Assembly: GCA_003022505.1 (NCBI GenBank)
Contig: PXTQ01000049.1
Span: 1-12,600, forward strand
Source of the DNA: Bacteroidetes bacterium QS_8_64_10
Lineage (GTDB): Bacteria > Bacteroidota > Rhodothermia > Rhodothermales > Salinibacteraceae
DNA: 12,600 bases
Direction: 5' to 3'
Part shown: positions 1-5,847 of the stretch, in pieces
How positions within the stretch are numbered: position 1 is the stretch's first letter
Layout: the number at the start of each line of letters is the position of its first letter
The notes under the pieces: model-generated
Told to the model about the DNA's origin: nothing
The model's input: only the letters and a program-made list of their open reading frames with translations
The model's database searches: none
Program-made: the position numbers and the translations under genes

Positions 1-213
1 TTTGTCATTTACTACGCTACGCTCCGTGAACCTCCCTCTGGTCGGTTTCGCACCCCGATGCGGGTGTCCGATCTGCGCCGTAGGGCGCACAATCTCCATG
101 AGCCAAGCATATCGCTGAATTACGGAGATGCTGAATCAAGTTCAGCATGACAAGCTCTTTTGGGGATTTTTCGGCCCGTGAAAGACGCTCACGGAAAAGT
201 GTACGGTAGCTAA
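1..213 (+). mobile_element. MITE-like palindromic repeat element, copy 1 (left end outside window)
   Basis: The last 83 bases (131-213) are identical to the right end of the element at 11468-11661, and base 1 corresponds to base 11515 there, so about 47 bases of the left end lie before the window. Both copies share the starting tttgtcatt, the cgcaccccgatgcgg core and aatctccat. This copy is longer inside: extra bases at about 10-48 and about 67-90, the latter holding a gcgcc/ggcgc hairpin. Visible hairpins are gctgaa/ttcagc (130-135 with 141-146) and ccgtga/tcacgg near 176-194. No open reading frame is credible, so it would be non-autonomous. It ends 48 bases before the ATG of the downstream gene, directly against a 7-bp tandem array. 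Calling it a MITE is inference from the better-preserved copy 2. Confidence 0.7.
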
Positions 214-214
214 C

Positions 215-256
215 GCCAATCGCAAGTCGAAAATCGACAGCCGAAAATCGCAAATC
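215..256 (+). repeat. Heptanucleotide tandem array, six units, upstream of an ATG
   Basis: Six consecutive 7-bp units starting at 215, 222, 229, 236, 243 and 250, each close to g(a/c)(a/c)aatc. They end five bases before the ATG at 262. The same unit type precedes the genes starting at 12408 and, in decayed form, 2647. No recognisable Shine-Dalgarno sequence lies between array and start codon apart from a weak gagag. Function unknown; similar to the short heptanucleotide tandem repeats known in cyanobacteria, but no relationship is claimed. Confidence 0.8.
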
Positions 257-261
257 GAGAG

Positions 262-753
262 ATGGCTGATTACAAAGGGCACATTACGGGCGCGAGCGTC
301 TTCTTCGCCATCTACTTCGCCGGGGTGGCCTACGCCTATTCCGTCGAAAAAGCCTACGAGCAGTTTTCGATCTTCGAACTGATCGCCTATCCCGCCATCT
401 TGCTGGGCCTCTGCCTGATGTTCGGCCTCTGGCCCGACGTGGACACCGACTCGAAAGGCCAGAATTTCTTTTACGGCATCTTCTTTCTGGTGGATGTGGC
501 CCTGATTGCCTCGGAGCGGTTTCAGGCGGCGGCGTACCTGGGGCTGTTCGCCATCCTGCCGGCGCTGGGCCACCACCGGGGCTGGACGCACTCGTGGTGG
601 GCCATGCTGCTCGTGCCCGCCCCGCTCTTCGCCATGCCGTACCTGTATTACCCGGAGCGTCCGCTCGTGGGCTTGCCGTTCTACGGGGCGGCGGTTGTGG
701 GCTATTTCAGCCATCTATTTATGGACGGCCTGGTGGTGAGTCTCAAGTCGTAG
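262..753 (+). CDS. DUF457/YdjM-type membrane-bound metal-dependent hydrolase
   Basis: A 163-residue protein with several hydrophobic segments (about 11-28, 40-57, 69-83, 92-103, 112-129, 140-158), so an integral inner-membrane protein. Conserved polar groups lie between the segments: His7 near the N-terminus, a WPDVDTD motif (Asp59, Asp61, Asp63), HHRGWTHS (His104-His110), and His151 with Asp155 in FSHLFMDG. This pattern is that of the DUF457 family (YdjM, 'LexA-binding inner membrane-associated putative hydrolase'), in which His/Asp residues are thought to bind metal; the substrate is not established. The ATG follows a heptad array and is the only start consistent with the conserved N-terminal His. 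It appears to be transcribed alone: 346 bases separate it from the next gene. Confidence 0.85.
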   Translation: MADYKGHITGASVFFAIYFAGVAYAYSVEKAYEQFSIFELIAYPAILLGLCLMFGLWPDVDTDSKGQNFFYGIFFLVDVALIASERFQAAAYLGLFAILPALGHHRGWTHSWWAMLLVPAPLFAMPYLYYPERPLVGLPFYGAAVVGYFSHLFMDGLVVSLKS

Positions 754-955
754 ACGGCGGCGGCGCGTGTATACTGCTAATTTCCACGTTCGCGCCTTGC
801 TGGGCGAGCGTTCGCGTATCCATGCTCGTTTTAGCAAACCCGGAAGGGAAAGAAGCGCCGCCTGGCGCGTTACAGAGCAGGAGCGGGAGAGCGTGGGAAA
901 GGGTGAGCGGGCGATGAGCGCGTTCAGGCCTCTCCCGCTCGCCCACGCCCCCGTG

Positions 956-991
956 CCCAGCGCGTTCAAAGCACCCAGCGCGTTCAAAGCA
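956..991. repeat. Perfect 18-bp tandem duplication
   Basis: The 18-mer cccagcgcgttcaaagca occurs at 956-973 and immediately again at 974-991 with no mismatch. A partial relative, gagcgcgttcagg, lies at about 917-929. It sits in a non-coding stretch and is probably a slippage product. Confidence 0.85.
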
Positions 992-1086
992 GCACAGATT
1001 CAGACCTTCCACGACCGCCCTCAACATCCAAGTAACCGGTTGAAGCTGCATTAGAACCTCACGACATTCGTTCAAGCACGCCACAC

Positions 1087-1091
1087 GGAGG
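1087..1091 (+). promoter_or_regulatory. Shine-Dalgarno site of the truncated Uma2 gene
   Basis: GGAGG, eight bases before the ATG at 1100. It is notable because nearly all other genes in the window lack such a site; the only other clear one belongs to the second Uma2 gene. It fixes the start of this gene. Confidence 0.7.
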
Positions 1092-1099
1092 AACCGGCT

Positions 1100-1444
1100 A
1101 TGCAGACCCCCGAAGCGCTTTCCGACTACGAGCGCGAACGCGGCAAACCCATGCCCAGTAAATTTCACGGTTTTATCCAGTCCAACATTATCCTCGCATT
1201 GGCGGAATACCGTCCAGCTTATGCCCTGCTCAATGAACTAACGCTGGAGTTGGACGGTGAACACAGGACCCCGGATGTTTCTATCTACGCCTCCGAAGAC
1301 ATCGACATGACGAGTGAGGAGGTGCGCGTCGATATTCCGCCGAAGGTTGCCGTTGAGATCGCCAGCCCCACGCAGAGCGACCAAGATCTGGCGGACAAGG
1401 CGCGCGACTTGCTCCAGGCGGGCGTCGGCCCGCAGGCGTCGTGA
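1100..1444 (+). CDS. Uma2 family (DUF820) nuclease-fold protein, C-terminally truncated
   Basis: A 114-residue protein homologous along its length to the N-terminal two thirds of the protein at 5339-5815: both begin MQT, contain SDYERERGKP, LTLELDG or MTLELDG, TPD, and VEIASPTQ. This is the Uma2/DUF820 family, restriction-endonuclease-like (PD-(D/E)xK) proteins; Asp59, Glu86 and perhaps Lys100 match the conserved acidic and basic positions. The family's next conserved block, after DLLQAGV (the CWLVQP segment in the other copy), is missing: the frame ends in GPQAS and a stop. About 45 residues are lost compared with the paralogue, so this is probably a decayed gene with doubtful activity. Neither other frame continues the family sequence downstream. 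It has a good Shine-Dalgarno site. Confidence 0.75.
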   Translation: MQTPEALSDYERERGKPMPSKFHGFIQSNIILALAEYRPAYALLNELTLELDGEHRTPDVSIYASEDIDMTSEEVRVDIPPKVAVEIASPTQSDQDLADKARDLLQAGVGPQAS

Positions 1445-1497
1445 GAGCGGGAGAAAAGCGAGCACGTCTCGAACCTGTACCTGCACCCCTGCTGTAA

Positions 1498-1516
1498 GGC
1501 GAGTTACCAACTCGCC
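1498..1516. repeat. Perfect 8-bp-stem palindrome (REP-like)
   Basis: ggcgagtt (1498-1505), loop acc, aactcgcc (1509-1516). It lies between the truncated Uma2 gene and the DUF2237 gene, 26 bases before the latter's ATG. The bases after it are C-rich, without a T-run, so it looks more like a repetitive extragenic palindrome than an intrinsic terminator. Confidence 0.7.
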
Positions 1517-1542
1517 CTCCACCTTCCAACCTGAAGCCCACC

Positions 1543-1935
1543 ATGCCCACGACGACCAACGGAGAAGCCACGCCCAGCCGCAACGTTCTCGGAGGCGACC
1601 TCGCGCCCTGCTCCACCGATCCGACGACGGGCTTCTACCGTACCGGTGCGTGCGAGACCGGACCGGAAGATCGGGGCGATCACGTCGTCTGCGCGCAGAT
1701 GACCGAGGCGTTCCTCTCGTTTACGAAGGCGCAGGGCAATGATTTATCCACGCCGCAGCCGCGCTTCGACTTTCCGGGGTTGGAGCCGGGCGACCGGTGG
1801 TGCCTCTGCGCGGCGCGCTGGGAGGAGGCGCGCGAGGCGGGCGTCGCGCCGCCCGTAGTGCTGGAAGCGACCCACGAAAGCGCGCTGGAGACGCTCGACC
1901 TCGACGACCTCGAGGAGCACGCCGTAGGCGCGTGA
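1543..1935 (+). CDS. DUF2237 family protein
   Basis: A 130-residue soluble protein that closely fits the DUF2237 family pattern: NVLGGDLAPCS (14-24), TGFYRTGAC (29-37), GDHVVCAQMTEAFL (45-58), GNDLSTP (65-71), FPGLEPGDRWCLCAARW (77-93), and APPVVLEATHESAL (102-115). Cysteines at 23, 37, 50, 87 and 89 sit in these conserved blocks and could bind metal or form a redox site, but the family has no established function. Length is usual for the family. No Shine-Dalgarno site is seen; the leader is pyrimidine- and CCAAC-rich like that of atpD. It stands apart from its neighbours, 57 bases before the DUF433 gene. Confidence 0.9.
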   Translation: MPTTTNGEATPSRNVLGGDLAPCSTDPTTGFYRTGACETGPEDRGDHVVCAQMTEAFLSFTKAQGNDLSTPQPRFDFPGLEPGDRWCLCAARWEEAREAGVAPPVVLEATHESALETLDLDDLEEHAVGA

Positions 1936-1992
1936 GGCTGCTTCTTTCCGTACTCGCTGTAAACGAAGATTCATCGCTAAGGGCAATCAGCT

Positions 1993-2235
1993 ATGGAACG
2001 CGACGAGATCGTCTGGAAGAACGAGAACCGCGTCAGCGGCGCGCTCTGCTTTAAGGACACGCGCGTGCCCGTCAACATCCTCACCGATCACCTGCGCGAC
2101 GGCTATACGCTGGACGACTTTCTGGAAGGCTTTCCGAGTGTGAGCCGCGAGCAGGCACAGGCGTTTCTGGAACTGGCCTACGATGACGTGAAAGCAGCCA
2201 CACAGCCTGAAAAAGCGGATGCGCGTGTTGCTTGA
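1993..2235 (+). CDS. DUF433 family protein, probable antitoxin
   Basis: An 80-residue protein with the DUF433 signature: V-x-G-x-L/P-x-F then DTRVPV (22-27), LxDGYTLDDFLEGFPSVSREQ (34-54), and a C-terminal helix (AQAFLELAYDD). DUF433 proteins contain a winged-helix-like DNA-binding fold and are regularly paired with DUF5615 or PIN-type proteins. Its 3' end overlaps the start of the following DUF5615 gene by 17 bases, the usual antitoxin-first order. By analogy it would neutralise the toxin and repress the operon; this is inferred from family and gene order only. The weak purine stretch aaggg lies nine bases or so before the start. Confidence 0.88.
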   Translation: MERDEIVWKNENRVSGALCFKDTRVPVNILTDHLRDGYTLDDFLEGFPSVSREQAQAFLELAYDDVKAATQPEKADARVA

Positions 2236-2545
2236 CGAGAATATGCACGTGCAGTTGCGCCATCTCTTTGACGAGGGCGTAGAGGCCGAGACGGTGCGTT
2301 ACCGGGAGTGGACGTCGCTGGACAACGGCGACCTGATGCGCGCGGCAGAAGCCGATTACGACGTGTTCATCACGATGGACCGGAGCATCCCTCATCAGCG
2401 CAATCTCGCGTCATTCGATCTGGCCGTCCTCCTCGTTCATGCTCCGAGCAACGCCTACGATGCGATCGCACCGCTGATGCCCGAGGTTAACCGCGAGTTG
2501 CGGGACGTGAAAGCGGGCACGACGGTCGAAGTCGGCGCGACCTGA
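2219..2545 (+). CDS. DUF5615 family PIN-like (Mut7-C type) protein, probable toxin
   Basis: A 108-residue protein with the DUF5615/Mut7-C pattern: RVLLDEN at the N-terminus (Asp6, Glu7, Asn8), WTSLDNGDLMRAAEADYDVFITMD (31-54) with the strand-ending Asp54, then RNLASFDLAVLLV. The acidic residues are arranged as in PIN-like nucleases, so an RNA-cleaving toxin is the likely role; RNA cleavage is family-based inference. The ATG lies within the DUF433 reading frame (17-bp overlap), which implies translational coupling. The C-terminal residues after about 95 are acidic and less conserved. Confidence 0.88.
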   Translation: MRVLLDENMHVQLRHLFDEGVEAETVRYREWTSLDNGDLMRAAEADYDVFITMDRSIPHQRNLASFDLAVLLVHAPSNAYDAIAPLMPEVNRELRDVKAGTTVEVGAT

Positions 2546-2609
2546 CAGAAAGTAGCGCAAGTCATATCTTGCCAGTGAAAAGAGGCCGACGCTCTCTCTA
2601 CAACTGCTC

Positions 2610-2644
2610 GCAATCGCCCACCGAAATTCGTTAATTGCAAACCG
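2610..2644 (+). repeat. Decayed heptanucleotide array upstream of the ATPase gene
   Basis: Five consecutive 7-base units from 2610 to 2644 mostly end in cg and resemble caaatcg (units gcaatcg, aaattcg and caaaccg among them). The array stops two bases before the ATG at 2647, the position such arrays hold before 262 and 12408. The match is loose, so I treat it as probable only because of the period, the phase and the place. Confidence 0.45.
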
Positions 2645-2646
2645 GT

Positions 2647-4215
2647 ATGGCTCACCTTTCCTCGCTCAGCCTGGAGAACTTTCGCACGTTCCGCGAGCGC
2701 GCTGAGTTCGACTTTGCGCCGCTCACGATCCTGACGGGACCGAACAGTTCCGGCAAAAGTTCGATTTTTAAGGCGCTGCTTTTGCTTCAGGAGAACGTGC
2801 GGGGCGGCGGCTTAGGAGCGCTCGACTTTACGGGCGGCGAGCATCAGCTTGGGTCATTCGAGTCCGTGCTGAACAACCAGTCAGACGAAGAGAGCATCAC
2901 GTTTGGGATCAGCCTTCAGTTAAGCGAAGAGGACGTCTTCCATTGCGAAGGTTTCGATGGAGAACGCCGCGAAGTGGAGACCGGCGTTGAAAGCGTGCAT
3001 TACGAGTTGACGTACAGGCTTTCTGGACAGGGCGAACCCCGGCGTAGGCGTTTGAAAATTGGTCTTGGCGAAGAAACCCGTCCGCTTTTTTCCTTCGAAG
3101 TCAGTTCCTCTGCTGAAGTTGAAGGAGGAACGCTGATAAGCCATGAGCGCCAGTACAGCGTGACCGTTCACGGAGAGCGTTTTTTCGATGGTTCGCCGGA
3201 GCGGGCGGAACAGGTGCTCAGCGCGGCGAAGCGCGTGACAGGAGTCGATGAGGCGTGCGAGAAAATCGTTGGCCCGTTGCAGATGACGCTATCAGAACAG
3301 GCTAACAGCCCGCGAGCCACTTTCATCTCGACGGTTGAGCGAGCGTGTCGCAACTGGTCGAACCAGCAGCAGTCTGGAGAAGGGGAATCGTCATCGGAGG
3401 GCTTGTCCAGTACGGAAGCTGTGCGGCGCGTGCTCGTCGATTCCTACCTGCCGTACCTGAAAGAAAAGCTGGACGATTTGGAGGATGTGCTGAAGCGCTG
3501 CGATCACACGGGAGCCGAGCGTGTCACCATGCGACGGTTTTACGGTGCCGAGGCAAATCAGTGGTTCAAGGACGCGCTTGAAGCGTTCATTGAAGTGCAT
3601 AAACCGGGACGGCAACGTCCACCATGGATAGTGGAAAGGAGAGGCGCTTTGAAAACTTGGCTCCAAGAGTTTGGAATCGGAGATCGCCTTGAGGTGAATC
3701 GCGTGGCCGATGCCGGCTACACCGTGGCGATTCACAAGGACGGCCACAAGCAGCAACTCGCCGATCTGGGCTACGGTGTCACACAACTGCTTCCTTTGAT
3801 TCTTGGTGCCACGACGAGCTACCGAAGTTCATCTACGTTACTCGTCGAAGAGCCGGAAGCTAATTTACATCCAAACCTTCAGTCGAAGCTGGCTGATCTT
3901 CTCATTTCCGTAGTTCGAAGAGAGAAACCACTTCCGTCTTTAGAAGGATTTTACTACGAATACCACGGGCGCGCCATCGTCGAGACGCACAGCGAGTACC
4001 TGATCCGGCGGCTCCAGCACCTCGTGGCGAAGGGCGACCTCGACCGCGAGAAGGTCGTCATCTACTACCTCGGCCCCGACCCCGAAGCCGATGACTACAT
4101 CCGCCGCATCGAGATCACCGAGAGCGGGCAACTCAGCCAGCAATTCGGCTCCGGCTTCTTCGATGAGGCCACCAACCTGATGACCGATCTCTACAAGTAC
4201 GGCAGCCAGAACTGA
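2647..4215 (+). CDS. AAA/ABC-type ATPase with DUF3696-like C-terminus
   Basis: A 522-residue protein of the SMC/RecF/OLD-like ATPase class. It opens with LSLENFRTF and the Walker A loop GPNSSGKSS (31-39), followed by a Q-loop at Gln48; a long, poorly conserved middle (about 70-370) replaces the coiled coil; then come GYGVTQLLPL as signature region, Walker B LLVEEPEANLHP (398-409), and the switch ETHSEYLIRRL (446-456). The C-terminus (about 470-515) with YYLGP, IEITESGQLSQ and GSGFFDEA resembles DUF3696. There is no TOPRIM domain, so it is not a GajA/OLD nuclease. The ATG at 2647 is preferred to a TTG at 2635. The next gene starts four bases after the stop, so the two probably form one operon and one complex. 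Base composition changes sharply near 3960. Such ATPases often act in phage defence with a partner effector; here that is inference. Confidence 0.9.
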   Translation: MAHLSSLSLENFRTFRERAEFDFAPLTILTGPNSSGKSSIFKALLLLQENVRGGGLGALDFTGGEHQLGSFESVLNNQSDEESITFGISLQLSEEDVFHCEGFDGERREVETGVESVHYELTYRLSGQGEPRRRRLKIGLGEETRPLFSFEVSSSAEVEGGTLISHERQYSVTVHGERFFDGSPERAEQVLSAAKRVTGVDEACEKIVGPLQMTLSEQANSPRATFISTVERACRNWSNQQQSGEGESSSEGLSSTEAVRRVLVDSYLPYLKEKLDDLEDVLKRCDHTGAERVTMRRFYGAEANQWFKDALEAFIEVHKPGRQRPPWIVERRGALKTWLQEFGIGDRLEVNRVADAGYTVAIHKDGHKQQLADLGYGVTQLLPLILGATTSYRSSSTLLVEEPEANLHPNLQSKLADLLISVVRREKPLPSLEGFYYEYHGRAIVETHSEYLIRRLQHLVAKGDLDREKVVIYYLGPDPEADDYIRRIEITESGQLSQQFGSGFFDEATNLMTDLYKYGSQN

Positions 4216-4219
4216 CACG

Positions 4220-5248
4220 ATGGAGCGTTTCGTTACATACTGCGATCTCCCGTTTCTGGACGAGTATGTACGAGTGAAACCGGACCGTGACAAAGACCCT
4301 GCGAACTACACAGAGCAGGATCACCTGTGGCTCGACGTGCACGAGTTCCTGTGCAAATCCACGGATGTGTACGTTAACGCTTCCGAGGAAGTGCTGGAAG
4401 CGCATCGGCGCAATCCGGCATTCAACCATCCGTACTTGAAGCACCTAATGGACCGCCCGGCTGGTCCTCACCTGCACCTCGACCCGGCCCCGTTCGAGAA
4501 TATCGAAACGGCGTCGTTTCACCGCAAAAACGCGACGCCGCACGCGCTTTTTCTCGTCGAAGACACCGACGCCGCGCCCGAAGTGCTTTCACGGCAGTTC
4601 GGCGTGCTCTTTCTGCCGGTCGAGCGGTTGTTCGAGCATTGGAAGCGCATCGGGCGATATCAGTCGCTGAACGTGAGCCGCCGCGGAGGGAGCAGCGAGT
4701 GTTTGAAGCAGTGGCGGGATCTGGAACGCTTCGCCGCACCGATGACGGCATTGGTAGTGTGCGACCAGTTTATGCTTGACGACCGGGAGAAGGCACAGCG
4801 CAACCTGTACCGGATGCTCCTGCACTTGCTTCCGCAAGGCCCCAACGACGTCGCCGTAGACGTGACGCTCCTCACCCGCGACGATAAGCTGTACGGCGGC
4901 CTCGAATCGGTTCACCGGGAACTGAAAGATTTTCTTGACGAGCAACGTCCTGATCTTGCCTTCAACCTGTGCGTCGCCACGCCGCAGGGTCCCAACAGCT
5001 ACCACGACCGGCACATCTTCACGAACTACGGCTTTATGAAATCCGGTCAATCATTCAATTACTTCAACAGGAGGGGCGAGATCAGCGTAGACACGACACT
5101 GGACTTCGAGCCGCTGATGAAAGAACTTTTCGTCGCTCGTGATAAACTCGGCACCGTAGCGGCGGCGGTGCCGTCTGTAAACGAGATCGGTGTTACGCAA
5201 GTCGCGGTCGGCTCTTTAGAGAACAGGCTGTTCGGAGACGACATGTGA
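4220..5248 (+). CDS. Uncharacterised partner of the ATPase (possible PLD-like fold)
   Basis: A 342-residue soluble protein that I do not recognise as a named family. The N-terminal half (1-170) has scattered aromatic and charged residues and no motif I can name. The second half has a strand-helix pattern: TALVVCDQFMLDD (176-188), NLYRMLLHLLP (195-205), VDVTLLTRDD (213-222), LAFNLCVAT (246-254), then YHDRHIFTNYGFMKSGQSFNYF (261-282). An Asp after a hydrophobic strand, an Asn-Leu helix and a late HDR-I-x-T-N motif recall PLD-like domains of the MIT_C type, where His-Asp-Arg replaces the HxK motif. This is a weak structural guess. It follows the ATPase gene by four bases and has no Shine-Dalgarno site, which suggests translational coupling. 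It could be the effector or sensor of a two-gene system. Confidence 0.8.
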   Translation: MERFVTYCDLPFLDEYVRVKPDRDKDPANYTEQDHLWLDVHEFLCKSTDVYVNASEEVLEAHRRNPAFNHPYLKHLMDRPAGPHLHLDPAPFENIETASFHRKNATPHALFLVEDTDAAPEVLSRQFGVLFLPVERLFEHWKRIGRYQSLNVSRRGGSSECLKQWRDLERFAAPMTALVVCDQFMLDDREKAQRNLYRMLLHLLPQGPNDVAVDVTLLTRDDKLYGGLESVHRELKDFLDEQRPDLAFNLCVATPQGPNSYHDRHIFTNYGFMKSGQSFNYFNRRGEISVDTTLDFEPLMKELFVARDKLGTVAAAVPSVNEIGVTQVAVGSLENRLFGDDM

Positions 5249-5327
5249 ATCGTCACTGCCACACGCCCCGTCAGGCACAAACCGCGGTGCGCATCGGTAC
5301 GATGGAAAACGCATTTCTGAAGATGTC

Positions 5328-5333
5328 GAGGTG
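5328..5333 (+). promoter_or_regulatory. Shine-Dalgarno site of the intact Uma2 gene
   Basis: GAGGTG, five bases before the ATG at 5339. With the GGAGG before 1100 it is one of only two clear ribosome-binding sites in the window, both before Uma2 genes. Confidence 0.6.
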
Positions 5334-5338
5334 AAACC

Positions 5339-5815
5339 ATGCAGACGACCGAGATTTCCGATTACGAGCGCGAACGAGGAAAACCCCTGCCGAGTCGTCA
5401 TCACAGCCTCACGGAAAGTCTCCTGAGTGCTTCGCTCTGGCAGAACCAGTCGGATTATCTCATTCACAGCGAGATGACGCTGGAGTTGGACGGCCAAGAA
5501 ATAACGCCGGACCTCTGCGTGTACCCGCGAGAGCGCGTCGATTATGCCCGTGATGAGGTACGCGTCACAGAGCCGCCCCTGACGGCCGTCGAGATTGCCA
5601 GTCCTACGCAGGGATCGCAAGCTCTTCTGGACAAGATTCAGTTTTTCCTCGACGCCGGTGTCAAAAGCTGCTGGCTCGTGCAACCCGCGCTTCGAACGAT
5701 CACGACGTTCGACCACGACATGCGCTCCAAGACGTACAGCGAAGGCGTGGTGACGGACCCGGCCACCGGCATCGAAATGGCCATCGAGGACGTCTTCCGG
5801 GATGCAGAATCGTAG
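5339..5815 (+). CDS. Uma2 family (DUF820) restriction-endonuclease-like protein
   Basis: A 158-residue protein of the Uma2/DUF820 family, which has a PD-(D/E)xK nuclease fold and is abundant in cyanobacteria and other bacteria with many paralogues; its biological role is unsettled. Seen here: TPDLCVY (56-62, Asp58), VEIASPTQG (84-92, Glu85), LLDKIQFFLDAGVKSCWLVQP (97-117, Lys99, Trp112), and a C-terminal beta-rich tail (VTTFDHDMRS..., MAIEDVF). It is somewhat shorter than many members, mainly at the N-terminus. It is a clear paralogue of the truncated protein at 1100-1444, and the two bracket a cluster of accessory genes. It has a good Shine-Dalgarno site, unlike its neighbours, consistent with a foreign origin. 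Confidence 0.9.
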   Translation: MQTTEISDYERERGKPLPSRHHSLTESLLSASLWQNQSDYLIHSEMTLELDGQEITPDLCVYPRERVDYARDEVRVTEPPLTAVEIASPTQGSQALLDKIQFFLDAGVKSCWLVQPALRTITTFDHDMRSKTYSEGVVTDPATGIEMAIEDVFRDAES

Positions 5816-5847
5816 ACCGCTTTTCCCCACTCGCCCTTTGCCTGGAC

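Larger units (their letters stand above)
754..1099. other. Intergenic region with hairpins and a short tandem duplication
   Basis: No credible gene in these 346 bases. I see an imperfect 11-bp hairpin (901-911 with 934-944, one G-T pair), a short gcgcc/ggcgc hairpin at 855-868, and a perfect 18-bp tandem duplication at 956-991. The strand-swapped open frames here lack protein-like composition. No T-run follows any hairpin, so an intrinsic terminator is not supported. The last bases carry the ribosome-binding site of the next gene. Confidence 0.5.

Noticed and set aside
215..256. The heptad array as a CRISPR array
   Set aside because: Units are seven bases in direct tandem with no spacers.
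1314..1742. A 142-codon plus-strand frame spanning the end of the truncated Uma2 gene
   Set aside because: An Arg-rich out-of-frame translation overlapping both Uma2 and DUF2237; it does not carry the missing Uma2 C-terminus.
2635..2646. A TTG start for the ATPase at 2635
   Set aside because: The ATG at 2647 begins the conserved LSLENFRTF region with normal spacing and lies directly after the repeat array; the TTG codons lie within that array.
4133..4444. A minus-strand frame across the junction of the ATPase and its partner
   Set aside because: Shadow of two genes on the plus strand, with no family similarity.
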